Part shown: positions 1 through 52,670 of the stretch, piece by piece
How the letters are laid out: each line of letters opens with the position of its first letter
Numbering within the stretch: position 1 is the first letter of the stretch
Assembly (NCBI GenBank): GCA_018292915.2
Contig: JACVVK020000197.1
Span: 522,001-586,000 of the forward strand
DNA length: 64,000 nt
Source: Batillaria attramentaria
Taxonomy: Eukaryota; Mollusca; Gastropoda; Batillariidae
Direction: 5' to 3'
Translations under genes and position numbers: made by a program
The notes under the pieces: model-generated
Databases searched by the model: none
What the model was told of the DNA's origin: nothing
Seen by the model: the letters and a program-made list of their open reading frames with translations, nothing else

Positions 1-1680
1 ACCCACTGACAACAACTGAGGAACAGCTGAAGCGATGGGCAGAACACTTCAGGGAGCTGTTAAATCGCCCCATCCCTGAAGCACCACCAGACATCCCACC
101 AGCAGAGACAGAACTACCCATCAACTGTGACAAGCCCTCTAAGGCGGAGATCAGGAAAGCCATCATGACACTGAGAAATGGGAAAGCTGCAGGGCCGGAC
201 GAGATACCAGCAGAAGCCATCAAAGCAGACACAGAGACAGCCGTCAACATGCTGCACAGCCTTTTCAGCAAGATCTGGGAGAAGGAAGAGGTGCCAGCCC
301 AGTGGAAAGAAGGGATCGTCATCAAGCTGCCAAAGAAAGGGGACCTCAGGGACTGCAGCAACTACCGAGGGATCATGCTCCTGTCAGTGCCAGGCAAGGT
401 TCTCAACAGAATTCTACTGGAGAGGATGAGAGAGGCAGTCGACCCCATGCTCCGAGACCAGCAGGCGGGCTTTCGCAGGAACAGGTCCTGCGCTGACTAG
501 ATTGCCAGCCTACGCATCATTGTGGAGCAGTCACTGGAGTGGAACTCCCCTCTCTACATCAACTTCATAGACTATGAGAAGGCTTTCGACAGTGTAGACA
601 GAGAGGCACTGTGGAAGCTGCTAAGGCACTATGGAGTTCCCGGGAAGATCATCTCCTTGATCCAGTGCACATACCAAGACATGAGCTGCAGGATTGCCCA
701 TGCTGGCCAGTTGTCAGAAAGCTTCGAGGTGAAGACCGGAGTCCGCCAGGGATGCCTGTTGTCCCCGTTCCTCTTCCTCCTGGTCATCGACTGGATCATG
801 AAGACCACTACAGCAGGCAGGAAAAACGGGATACAGTGGACACTCTGGACGCAGCTGGATGACCTCGACTTCGCAGACGACCTGGCGCTCCTGTCTCACA
901 GCCACAGCCAGATGCAGGACAAGACTACGCGCCTGGAAGCCACATCAGCCGGAACAGGGCTCAAGATCAACAGGAAGAAAACCGAGCTGATGAAGATCAA
1001 CACCACTGCCAACACACCAGTCACAGTCGGTGGAGAGCCCATCAGGGAGGTAGAGTCCTTTGTCTACCTGGGAAGTGTGGTTGATGGACAGGGAGGCACA
1101 GACCGAGACGTCACAGCCAGAATCGGCAAGGCAAGGGCAGCGATGGTCATGCTGAAGAACGTCTGGGCATCCAAAGTTGTCAGCATAAGAACCAAACTTC
1201 GCATCTTCAACTCCAACGTGAAGTCGGTTCTGCTCTACGGATGCGAAACATGGAGGACAACGAAGACCATGCAGCAGAAGATCCAGACATTTCTCAACAC
1301 CTGTCTGAGGCGCATCTTCAACATCCGATGGCCAGAGAAGATCCGGAATGAAGAGCTGTGGGAGCGAGCGGGGCAGGAACCAGTGGCCAAGCAGATCCTG
1401 CGGAGGAAGTGGGGCTGGATTGGACACACCCTCAGGAAGCCAGCATCCAGCACCACACGCCAAGCCCTGACATGGAACCCACAGGGGAAAAGGAAGAGAG
1501 GCCGGCCTCGCAACAGCTGGAGGCGGGACACTGAGGCAGAGCTATGTAAGCAGGGTACCAACTGGACTGGAGTGGCAAGACTAGCCCAGAACAGAGTGCG
1601 ATGGCGAAGGGTTGTCGATGGCCTATGCTCCACGTGGAGCCAAGGGCCTAAGTAAGTAAGTAAAGTGCAATGAAGGCATT
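1..1680 (+). mobile_element. LINE (non-LTR retrotransposon), 3' part with reverse transcriptase, one nonsense codon
   Basis: A single frame (codons starting at position 3) is open from the window edge to a stop at 1653-1655, broken only by TAG at 498-500. Reverse transcriptase landmarks appear in order: a GKAAGPDEIPAE block (about 178-215), an NYRGIMLLS block (about 360), EKAFDSV (about 576), GVRQGCLLSPFLF (about 738) and the catalytic FADD box (about 870). A basic GKRKRGRPRNSWRRD segment lies near the C-terminus (about 1480). The stop is followed at once by a short TAAG repeat, the kind of 3' tail that RTE-type and some other LINEs carry. The endonuclease end lies left of the window. The clade (RTE-like is my guess) is uncertain. 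The copy looks young because only one lesion is visible. Antisense open frames over this region are shadows. Confidence 0.9.
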
Positions 1681-1769
1681 TCTCTCTCTTAACTTTTTCA
1701 GGTGCGGCCATGTCGCTGAAAATATCGACCAATGCAGCAGGTGTTGTGAGGCGTGACAAAAATCCATTC

Positions 1770-2413
1770 AAAGGCTAGGGGATATGCACTTTGTACACAT
1801 CCCCATGTAATAAACAAAGGCTAGGGGATACGCACTTTGCACACATCCCCATGTAATAAACAAAGGCTAGGGGATACGCACTTTGTACACATCCCCATGT
1901 AATAAACAAAGGCTAGGGGATACGCACTTTGCACACATCCCCATGTAATAAACAAAGGCTAGGGGATACGCACTTTGCACACATCCCCATGTAATAAACA
2001 AAGGCTAGGGGATACGCACTTTGCACACATCCCCATGTAATAAACAAAGGCTAGGGGATACGCACTTTGCACACATCCCCATGTAATAAACAAAGGCTAG
2101 GGGATACGCACTTTGCACACATCCCCATGTAATAAACAAAGGCTAGGGGATACGCACTTTGCACACATCCCCATGTAATAAACAAAGGCTAGGGGATACG
2201 CACTTTGCACACACCCCCATGTAATAAACAAAGGCTAGGGGATACGCACTTTGCACACACCCCCATGTAATAAACAAAGGCTAGGGGATACGCACTTTGC
2301 ACACACCCCCATGTAATAAACAAAGGCTAGGGGATACGCACTTTGCACACATCCCCATGTCATAAACAAAGGCTAGGGGATACGCACTTTGCACACATCC
2401 CCATGTCATAAAC
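1770..2413. repeat. 46-bp minisatellite, 14 copies
   Basis: Units begin AAAGGCTAGGGGATACGCAC and repeat every 46 bp with few differences (TTTGTACA or TTTGCACA, ACATCC or ACACCC, GTAATAA or GTCATAA). The array lies between the LINE tail and the last visible exon of the carboxyltransferase gene, 33 bp beyond that exon's donor, so it is intronic if the gene continues to the left. Confidence 0.97.
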
Positions 2414-2445
2414 TAATAAGCGTACTGCAAAACTATGCTACTTAC

Positions 2446-5400
2446 GCCTTTCACCGCTTCAGCAAGTACATCAGGTTTCTCAGCACAACGTACAGCATTC
2501 GGCCAGGTAAACAGGAAGTTTGGGCTCATCGGTTTTCCTCCCTGAACGTGGATGAGAGTTAATGAATTATGTAATAAGTATATATATATACATGTAAATA
2601 ATGTATGTATAAATAAGTGTATGTATATCTCTTGTAATTTTACAATTTGAATCACTGCCACTACTGTTAATTAGGAACATGCTGCATCTTACTACATGTC
2701 TAAAGACATTAATCACTGCATACCTCCCTGTATCACTTGCCGTACTTGTATCAAATCACCAAACAGACAACCCTTTCTGCTTTGAAAACATCAGAAAGTC
2801 TGAATTTTCTCCGCAGAAACTGCTTTGTGCAGAACAGTCATAAAAATTTAACCACTGATGAGTTGTCTGCTATGTGCATCAGACCAGTTAGGTTTCTTAC
2901 AGGACTGAGAGGACAGAAATTGAGAACGCACTCTAGCACCCCAAGAGTGAATTATTGGCCCGTGTTTTCCTTACCATGAGGTAGTAGTCTGGTCCTATAG
3001 CATTGCCAACAATGACGGTAATCTTGGGAACACTGGCACAACTGACAGCGGCCATCATACGAGCTTGACACTTCAGCTGATCCCCTGCCACAGCTACAAA
3101 CGTGAAACAACAATGTTAGATTTGAGTACATGTAGTTCATAGAGACTGTCTTGACTGTTCCTCATCCACGTGATGCAGCAACCTAGACATCTTACACCAC
3201 TGTACTGTCAGTGGCATGCTGTTTAATACACGTCTTTCGCAGCTACCAGTTTCGTCTTCTCTGTTCCTTTTAGTCACCCACCCGGCCCTGTTTATCCTAT
3301 CATGTTTTTGCCTTCAGTACCTGCTGGAGTGTGTAGACCACTTTGCTTAATCTTCCCTTTAGCCACCAAAGTCTACCAACTGTGAAGAAAGTTAGACAGT
3401 TACTATCGTTTGATGACTGCTAACTGCAGTACCTCTGTTTAAAGTTTGAGTTTCCGGCCACGTGTTCTGTAGGAAGACAAGCGGAATCTGACGCTCGTTG
3501 CACATGGTCACAAAGTGAGCACCCTTGGCTGCAGCATCAGATGTTATCTCCCCCTGGTTTCCAACAATCCCGATCAGATAGCTGTAAATATCGCAAAACA
3601 TGACCGTCATCCAAGGGGGTGGGGGTGGGGGAACACACAAACGCACACATACGTACACAGAGACAAAATATGGTATGTGTTTGTTTGGGGTTTCCATTTC
3701 TATCAACTGAAATGTGTTCTTTAGATCTACTGGCAGTGTGCTTATGTGTATTAATGAAAAAAGCTGCAACAAATTGTGTTAACCATACCCATCCAGATGT
3801 GCAAACCCGGTCAGAAGTGTGGGGCCGAACATTTTCTTGAACTCATGGAAAGCGCTGCCATCAACAAGTCGTGCTATGACCTGAAAATTATTTTATATAA
3901 AAAAAAAAATAGTCACTATAGTCACCAGCATACAAGGGGTGAATGGAACACACGGCTTAAAATGGCCAATGATCCATAGGCCGAAAAGTGTGTAGCATGT
4001 ACATGTAATGACAAACTGGCAAAACCACGAAGGTGTGCATCTACAAAGCAGACACGCCAGGGGTGTCAGAGGGCATGCCCACCTGGAATTTTTTTTTTTT
4101 TTTTTTTTTTTAATCAAACTAAAATCTGTGCGATCTGGAAATCTACCAAAAGTTGTAAGATTTTAAGCCTTAAACCACCTTTCAACCTTTTAAAAACTCT
4201 ACCCCCAAGGAATAACTGTCACCATACCTGATACATATCTAGCTTATGCTGATCGCTGCAAGGAATCAATGCCGGCAGTTCCTCTGGGTCATACAAAGGC
4301 AACTGTGGACTCAGTCTTCCCTTCGCATCATTGTGATGGACATTCAACGTGGCCACGATGTTGCGGCACATTTCAAAGGCAGACTTCTCGTCCGGAGCAA
4401 AGTAATCTGTACACCCACTCACACTGCAAAAAGCCACAAGCGCAGTGTGTAAAAGATGGAAGATAAATCCAACTTGCAAATGTCATCATTAGACACTTTC
4501 ACATGACACCACGGAGTCTGAGAACTGACAGCAATGCTTGTAACAAAATGATACAGAGAATTCCTTGAAAAAAGCAAGACAAAGTGTACGAACTTCAACT
4601 GAAAACTCCATTTTTTGTTCCTATTGTTGTTTTGGCAGCATCATTTCATTTTTACTTATTTTTTTCACACACAGTGGATAGTGGGGTTGGAGGATCGATG
4701 TGTCTACAGATACGTCTATACAATCACCACACACAGTGGGTAGTGGGGTTGGAGGATCGATGTGTCTACAGATACGTCTATACCATCACCACACACAGTG
4801 GGTAGTGGGGTTGGAGGATCGATGTGTCTACAGATACGTCTATACCATCACCACACACAGTGGGTAGTGGGGTTGGAGGATCGATGTGTCTACAGATACG
4901 TCTATACCATCACCACACACAGTGGGTAGTGGGGTTGGAGGATCGATGTGTCTACAGATACGTCTATACCATCACCACACACAGTGGGTAGTGGGGTTGG
5001 AGGATCGATGTGTCTACAGATACGTCTATACCATCACCACACACAGTGGGTAGTGGGGTTGGAGGATCGATGTGTCTACAGATACGTCTATACCATCACC
5101 ACACACAGTGGGTAGTGGGGTTGGAGGATCGATGTGTCTACAGATACGTCTATACCATCACCACACACTGGCATTACCTGCAATGCAATGTGGCGCCACC
5201 TAGTTCTTCTGCGGAGATAACTTCCCCTAGAGCCGCTTTCACCAGGGGCGGGCCACCCAGAAACACTGAGCCAGCCTTATGCACAATGACGGCTTCATCT
5301 GCCATTGTTGGGACGTACGCGCCACCTGCGGTACAACTTCCGCACACTACTGCCACCTGCACAATACGAACAGCGTGTTATGTGAAACAGTAAAAGATCA

Positions 5401-6962
5401 GTGAATGTGTACCAGTTACCATTCTGTTCAACAGCAGCAGTCTCTTTCTCTTCTGTCACGAGAAAGGTTTGTTTTCAAGTAATTTCAATTTATTTCCTGA
5501 TCACAGGTGCTTGTAAAATCACTTAGAAGAAATCAGCGCCATTTCGGTGACAGTAAGATAGACGAGTGAAAAGCAGATACAGACAAGGAGAGACCCAGTG
5601 AGAGAGAAACAGATACAGAAAGAACACATGTATGTCTACCTCAGCCTGATAAACAAAAAGAACATTCATGTCACCTGTGGAATTTGCTCTGCAGACATGA
5701 CAGCTTCATTGTAAAACCCACGACCTCCATGATTCTTGTCAGGGAAGATGTCCGACTGGAATACAAAGGGTGACGGGTGAGTATATATGGGTGCCAGCAA
5801 CAGAAAAAATAATTACTAAAAATATAAAAGACCATTGCACTTTCAAGGTGTTACCAGAACAACATTGTACAATTTTGGCACATAACTCCATTTTTAGAAT
5901 AGCACCGGACTAGTGTACTATGCTGTACAATTCTCAAAATCCAGTTACCCTAAAATTCCACTATGGCCTCCTCATTATAAACATATAATTTGCTCACCTG
6001 AAGGGGAAGGAATGCTCCCCCTGAATCCACAACATAAATGAAGGGGAGGCGATTCTGCTGTGCTATCTCTTGAGCGCGGATGTGTTTCTTGACCGTCACT
6101 GGGTACATGGAACCTCCTTTGACAGCTCCGTCATTGGCCGACAACATACACAGCTTGCCGAATACTCTCCCGATCCCTTAGGAAATAATTTTGGATTTTT
6201 TATGGGAACTGCATGCCAATGTTTAAACGGATAATGTAAACAATATTTCCTCTAGTGTTGAAAAGTCGTACAATGTAATAAAGGAGACCTGATTTCATAA
6301 TCCGCTGCTTTTACTATATAAAAAAAAAATTATAATCATAAAAGGAGAATTGAGGTAAACCCAGTGTGTGGCAGATTCAAGAAGTGGTATGCAAATTATT
6401 TTAAATTTTGCAATTTGCAATTTCAATTTCTAACATTGAATTATCAAACAAGCTACTGGTACATTTAGTGTGTGTTACATTGTCGATCGAGTTATTTATT
6501 TATGCTTTCTGAGCCCAAATCTCTACGGAAGAAGAAGAAATTCTTAGAATTCATTACTAGCTGAAAACACTCCAGCAATATGTTACAACTAAAGCTACCT
6601 GTTAGTGTCCCTGCCCGAGGAACAGTCCCGTACTCCATCTGGTAACCAGCTAGTGTTGACAGTTCCAGAAACGGACTATCCTCGTCTATCAGTGCTTTCA
6701 CTCTGTCTTCAATCACCATCTTTTTGTGCTGCTGTGTATGACGTGCGATTGCTTTTTCCCCACCGCCAGCATGGGCCACTGCTAGCGCTGTTTTAAATAT
6801 TTTTTCATGTCGGGAAAAGCCTTCAAGGTTTTGTGGTGCATTGGCGTTTGATGTCTCTATGTTGAGAACTGGAAACTTTGGACTTGATACGTGCGATGCT
6901 AGACATCTACAGCTTGTGTGTTCAACATGGTAGATGAACTGCCGAGCTGACACGGCAAACAT
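2446..6962 (-). CDS. MCCC2-like acyl-CoA carboxyltransferase (methylcrotonoyl-CoA carboxylase beta chain family), 3' end missing
   Basis: Exons in transcription order: 6962-6599, 6176-5998, 5755-5675, 5356-5178, 4423-4228, 3880-3789, 3581-3462, 3379-3321 (or 3372-3321), 3084-2975, 2541-2446. Phases fit at every junction. Family hallmarks are [12 protein letters not shown] and AGTLTGIGRV (exons 1-2), [13 protein letters not shown] and [10 protein letters not shown] (exon 2), [18 protein letters not shown] (exon 3), [17 protein letters not shown] and [14 protein letters not shown] (exon 4), [13 protein letters not shown] [10 protein letters not shown] (exon 7) and VPKITVIVG (exon 9). In active MCCC2 this subunit moves the carboxyl group from biotin to 3-methylcrotonyl-CoA in leucine breakdown in mitochondria. 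The start at 6962 gives an Arg/Ser-rich N-terminus suitable for mitochondrial import; an in-frame ATG at 6995 would add acidic residues. Oddities: an in-frame TAG (3375-3373) on the simplest splice path, replacement of the glycine-rich oxyanion segment, and about 100 C-terminal residues of the family not found. It may be a diverged paralogue or a decaying copy. Confidence 0.8.
4670..5167. repeat. 62-bp minisatellite, 8 copies
   Basis: GTGGGGTTGGAGGATCGATG recurs every 62 bp, at 4681, 4743, 4805 and so on to 5115. The array lies in intron 4 of the carboxyltransferase gene. On the transcribed strand it starts about 10 bp after the donor of the exon ending at 5178. Confidence 0.97.
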
Positions 6963-7761
6963 GGTCTCTGTTTCTTGATTTATGCAAGTTTTCACTTTCT
7001 GGTACTAGAAAATTTCACGTCTTGTATTTGTCCTGTTTCTTATATTGCCAAACTAGTAGTACGATTACTGAGTAGGTTGCAGCTGACCAAACCAGCCTTC
7101 ACAACAGGAATCCTGGTGCACTCAGGTTATGTAGATGTTGTCCACTCCACTACTACCGCATCTTACATTATCGATTATACGTACACCCTGTTAAGACAGA
7201 ATGTTCTGTATCACAACACCGTACCCCATCAAGCATGACAACAGGGCAAAGGTCAACTAATTCAAGGGACGTTACCCGTGGCGCTCCACGTTATCTCCCG
7301 TGGTTCAAACATGGCGCCTTCCATCTCGAAAGATGTGAAAAGATGTAAGCAAAGCATAGGACAGTTTTAGGACAACAGCAAAGTAAATCTGCGTGTTTCG
7401 GCAGGTCAGAGATCTTGAGAAGGTGTTCAAGAACAAAATACTCCGTACTGTGCTGAAGGTAACGTGTATTTTGAAATTATTTTACCTCAATGCTTTCTTT
7501 TTCTCTCACTTACGGTGCTTGTGCCAGTGTGCGCAATGCAGGGAACCACCATTATAAGCATAAGAAACAAGACTTTGAGTTCAGACGGTTTGGTGGTTAA
7601 ATAAAATAAAATAAGAAAGCAAAAAAAGCTTAGTCTGTATTACCGTGAAAACTAGGAAAGCAGGACCCCTGCACTGTCTTTAATGAATGACTTCATAGTT
7701 GTAGTATTCGTTATTGTTGTTATTATTAACAGATAATATCACTGTCATTTTTACTTTTCAG
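6963..7761. promoter_or_regulatory. Divergent promoter region with a DMAP1 non-coding first exon and intron
   Basis: The carboxyltransferase gene starts leftward at 6962 and DMAP1 coding starts rightward at 7803, so this interval must hold both promoters. A 5' splice donor CTGAAG|GTAACG ends a non-coding exon at 7458, and an acceptor TTACTTTTCAG opens the next exon at 7762. The exon's 5' edge cannot be fixed. It may contain an ATG at 7310 (AACATGGCGCC, YY1-like), which would open a short upstream frame. No TATA box is evident. Confidence 0.55.
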
Positions 7762-7802
7762 CTTTTAAACAGAGCAGTACTGCTATACCTATCAGTTCCA
7801 CC

Positions 7803-14843
<7,041 letters not shown>

Positions 14844-14958
14844 GGCTGTGACAAGCGTGAGAGAATGAGTGTTACTGTCAGCAGGTTCAACTGTCATCAC
14901 AAATGGATTGTGTGGAGAGAACTACGTATTTGTATGTTTGTACTTGTGAATAGTGTCA

Positions 14959-14964
14959 AATAAA
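14959..14964 (+). terminator. DMAP1 poly(A) signal AATAAA
   Basis: AATAAA lies 116 bp after the stop codon. A TG/TC-rich run (TGTTGTCTTGTCTTGTGTG) starts about 16 bp further on, as expected downstream of a cleavage site. Confidence 0.8.
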
Positions 14965-15075
14965 AACCTTACAACAAATGTTGTCTTGTCTTGTGTGTTT
15001 GAAAAGGATCATGAGAGGTTGGATTTCTTGTGATGGCAACAGACAGAGTCAACTCATCAGGTGACAGTTTCTGAT

Positions 15076-15081
15076 TTTATT
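15076..15081 (-). terminator. CCDC17 poly(A) signal AATAAA (minus strand)
   Basis: TTTATT on the plus strand reads AATAAA on the minus strand. It is a candidate end for the CCDC17 transcript, giving a 3' UTR of about 3.7 kb and a tail-to-tail arrangement with DMAP1. Other minus-strand signals nearer the stop are not excluded. Confidence 0.45.
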
Positions 15082-18000
15082 CTACTATTTTCCACTGCGA
15101 ACAACTTGTCTAGGTATTTCCAGTAACTTTTGTCTGTTTCTATGATATTAGATAACTTATACATTTCTTTAACCTGAAAATCTACCATCTTAGCTAGCGA
15201 TATGTAAACATGAAATAATTTAAGAATACGAATATGTATACACAGTCATATTTCTTTCCTTCAAAACTTTGCACTAGTGGATAAATTGTACATCAGGAGT
15301 ATGCACACACTTTCTGACCTGTACTGAAACATTTACCACTACATGTAAACTTTGTCGTTCAAATCACCTTTGTGATGGCACAGCTTATTGCAAATTTCTT
15401 ATTACAACTTATGCCCTTGCATCATGTTTTTGCTAAGTCGTTGAAGAATGTAAATCTCAAAATCAAATTGCAAATGAATCCTAGACTGGATACACTATTA
15501 CTTAGTGCACAAAGCGTGATGAAAAGTCCTACTCCTACAGTCTGTATCGTTCCCAAACAACTACCGGTACTGGTAAACCCACCAGGTTTATACATTGCAG
15601 TCGCTACGTATAACTAACATTAATCACTGTGTATAACTAACATTCTGTTGTTCTCTCATTGTGTAAAACCATCACAACTTCAAGGTTCTAACCAGGCTGG
15701 AGAATTACTGAAGGCAAAAAAGACGGAAACCTAGGCTGGGGTGCAGCAGTAACGAACTACTGTGGGACCACGCCCCACTCAAGAAAACAAATTTTTAGCA
15801 TTTTTCAAGGCATTTAGTAGCCTCTACTGGCACCCAAAAGTTAAGTTCATACTGCCTTGGTAGTGACATGCAAGCCTCCAAACCTCAAGTCCCATCCTGC
15901 ATTATGTGTATCGTGAAACGGGACTATCCTGCATTATGTGTATCGTGAAACGGGACTATCCTGCATTATGTGTATCGTGAAACGGGACTATCCTGCATTA
16001 TGTGTATCGTGAAACGGGACTATCCTGCATTATGTGTATCGTGAAACGGGACTATCCTGCATTATGTGTATCGTGAAACGGGACTATCCTGCATTATGTG
16101 TATCGTGAAACGGGACTATCCTGCATTATGTGTATCGTGAAACGGGACTATCCTGCATTATGTGTATCGTGAAACGGGACTATCCTGCATTATGTGTATC
16201 GTGAAACGGGACTATCCTGCATTATGTGTATCGTGAAACGGGACTATCCTGCATTATGTGTATCGTGAAACGGGACTATCCTGCATTATGTGTATCGTGA
16301 AACGGGACTATCCTGCATTATGTGTATCGTGAAACGGGACTATCCTGCATTATGTGTATCGTGAAACGGGACTGTGTGTGCAACCTATTCCCCCTTCCTT
16401 TTCTTTGGCTGAAACTTAGATTTTTTTGGCAGAAAGGATAGGAAATTTGGCTGAAAATCACCAAATGACTGAGAATTCCCCAGCCTGTCTAACACTGTCA
16501 AGTCTCTTCCCCAAACCAACTATTCAGCAAACTGTTTTCCAATGAGTGCCTACATAAAATATTCAAGTACAAACAATAAAATAGAAAAATACAAAAATAG
16601 AATGCTAGTATAATCGCTTGCAAAACAGTTACAGCCAGCTTGAAAGAAGTACATGTAATTCAAATGGTAAATTAATTCATTCAATTATGGTTGACTTAAC
16701 TTATCCATCACCAGTAATGCACATGTCGAGACAAAGACCAGGCCAACAAAACATAAAAGTAAAACGTATCTGGGAAGGTTGTACAGTCTGCAAAAATTAC
16801 ATAATGGATTTACTCAAAAATGCTTTGAAAATTGGGAAATAATTATATGCTGGACATCTCAACAACAGCAACAACAATAACATCAAAAACAAATGATGCA
16901 TATGAAAAGTCTCAATGTTTCTTGTCAAATCAGTTCCATCATTATTGCATCTGAGAGTTCCCACATCATGCATAGAATACATCGGCGTGTGAGATAATAC
17001 ACAGGACTCGCACTGATTCTTGGGGGGAAAAACATCCTGTCCGAATCAAAAGCAGAGTATTCAATCCAGGTGATAAACATAATGATCAGATTTTTGTAAC
17101 ATGTTATCACTGAAGCAATTAACTGTTTAAAAGTTAAAGGTAATCACATACATCTGCATGGAAAAATATATCAAAATAGTATGTGAAAAAATACACTGAA
17201 AATTCCTGTAAATAGATCAATTATCAAGAGAACAGGAATACATTATTTAACTGTCCCTCTACAGGGAAGTTTCCAACACTTGTGGTGTTACTGTGAGTAT
17301 GCTTAAACTGTTAGGTTAGGGTAACTCATATATACATGCACATTATAGGGGGGGGGGGGGGGGGTAACAATATGGCTCCACGTCATTGGGAAGCAGGTAA
17401 TACCGGTTACACACGTGTACAGCAGCAGTGGCCTGTGTTAAATATCCTGTACTGATACTGGTGTTGATTCTCAGAGTTAAAACAAACTATCACAGTACTT
17501 GCTTACAAAAACAGACCAAGTGTGTAGAACTGTTTTACTGGTGCCCCAAGCTCAGGTCCACTCACCAGCGCATAAGCAGCAGATGTAAAAGGTGCATCGA
17601 ACATGGCTGTGAATGAATGTATTATACCTGAGATAAAATGGCTGTAAACACAAGTTCTACAGTTCGTGTTCTCTACCAGGTTATTTTCCCAATGCTTCAC
17701 GGATTGAGTAAAACACGTTGCTAATCAAATCAAGCAGTGTATTGTATACCCTACATCCTGAACTGCCTGTTCATACAAAAACAAAGTCCCAGTTACATGT
17801 ACTTGTTGCTGTCTGCACCAGAAACAAGCCAACAGCCCCTGAAAGTCACTCACAAAACAACCCACAAATCTGTCGAGCCACTTTTCACGATTCTCTTCTG
17901 TAAGTCCTCTTGATCTGAGAAACCTCCAAGAGGCAGCCAAATCCATAATAGCTGTCGTACCAGCTGCGTTTTGTCTGTGTATGTCTTGTCATTTGCAGCA

Positions 18001-18739
18001 TATCTGAACTTGCAACACAGAGGAAGTTATGCGCAGGCATTTTGTCTCTACACAAAGAACCCCTGTCTGTGAAGGTGTGTGTGAGTCGTCAGGTGGAACA
18101 CACCACTCGTGACACCGGATCAGGCGGCATAAGCTTTAACAAACAGTCCCAGCCTGCCTGAAGAAGGAATGTGCATGTACACCCATCGCACACGAGTATT
18201 TGAAAACTCATTTCTGGGAACATTTTTGTCAAGTTTGTTTGAAGTTTGGCGTAGTCAACTGACCCATAGTGGATCCACAAATGGACGTCATCACTGTGGC
18301 AAACACACACAGTATCTGAACAGGTCAATAAATTTGTCCACCACTTGACGCTTTGAAATCAAGTCCAGTGGCAAAGCATATCAGTTTCCCCTCTGTCAAT
18401 GTCTTGTTTCCATCACTCAGTCTTTGCTGCAGGTCATGAGGAGAGTATTACGGAGGTAGCGAAATGAGGGTAAAACAATCGTCCTGTCGCATCCATCGTA
18501 TTAGAACCACAGTTTAGGCAACGCCCTGAAACAGTTCACAGTCTGGTTGATGTAGTGGTTAACACGGTTTGTCTGCAATCATAGATATCACAGTCTGGTT
18601 CATGTAGTGGTTCACGTAGTTTGTCCGCAACCATAGCTATCACAGTCCGCATGAAGTGAGATGTGACCTTTTCACGTATCCATGTACTGTCAGTGACTTT
18701 AACTGTGACAGGGTCAGCGTGATGAGCTCGTTGTCAAAT
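15082..18739 (-). other. Probable CCDC17 3' UTR / 3' flank
   Basis: No coding exon is visible here on either strand. The short open frames lack splice sites and family similarity. The stretch contains the 32-bp array at 15897-16376 and a G run at 17349-17364. Confidence 0.5.
15897..16376. repeat. 32-bp minisatellite, about 15 copies
   Basis: TCCTGCATTATGTGTATCGT followed by GAAACGGGACTA repeats every 32 bp with essentially no variation. It lies in the probable CCDC17 3' UTR. Confidence 0.97.
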
Positions 18740-51982
<33,243 letters not shown>

Positions 51983-52670
51983 CTTGACCTCAGTGGGAGA
52001 AAGATGGCAGCAGAATTTGTCTTTGGTCCTCTTGTTTGAATGTCACCACAATCAGTCCGATGTTTTGTTGTCCTCTCCTGCACATATAAATGGAAATGTG
52101 AGATGTTGCAACTGGAAGATGCAGAAATTGAAAGGCAGACAGTGTAAAGAACTATACTGAAGGTGTTCACAACTAAGCACTAATTGTCTCACTATGAATA
52201 CATAGTACAGAATCCAGTGCAGTTATATGTCAGAGATATGGAGCGCAAGGTGATGTGTGCTTTAAGTCCCCGAAATCAGAATAAGTTCTGTGGATGCCAG
52301 AAATCTCATAATCTTTCGCCATGCAACGTCTCTGTCATCACATTCTCTTCTAAATCTACCAAAGTCAGCAGGTCTATCTCTACCATCGGACTCCTCAGCC
52401 TCTCTACTTCCCCGCACATAATCATCATGCGTTTCTCTTCATGTGATGTTGAAAAAGAGTTGCTGGTCACACTACGTTCGTTCTGATAAAACCACTACGC
52501 TAATAGAACAGTTTACGACGCGTCACAGCACTTCAGAGTTCGCGATCGTCCAAACACTGAGAAGTAGGGCGGAAAAGGGCACACATGCATCATTTCTCGA
52601 ATATTTTCGACTGATTCTCGATCAAAAACAACATTAACGTGCAGAAGAATCTGCCGTGCTCTTCCATACC

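Noticed and set aside
945..1771. Two antisense open frames (172 and 178 codons) over the LINE
   Set aside because: They are mirror frames of the reverse transcriptase coding strand and show no family features.
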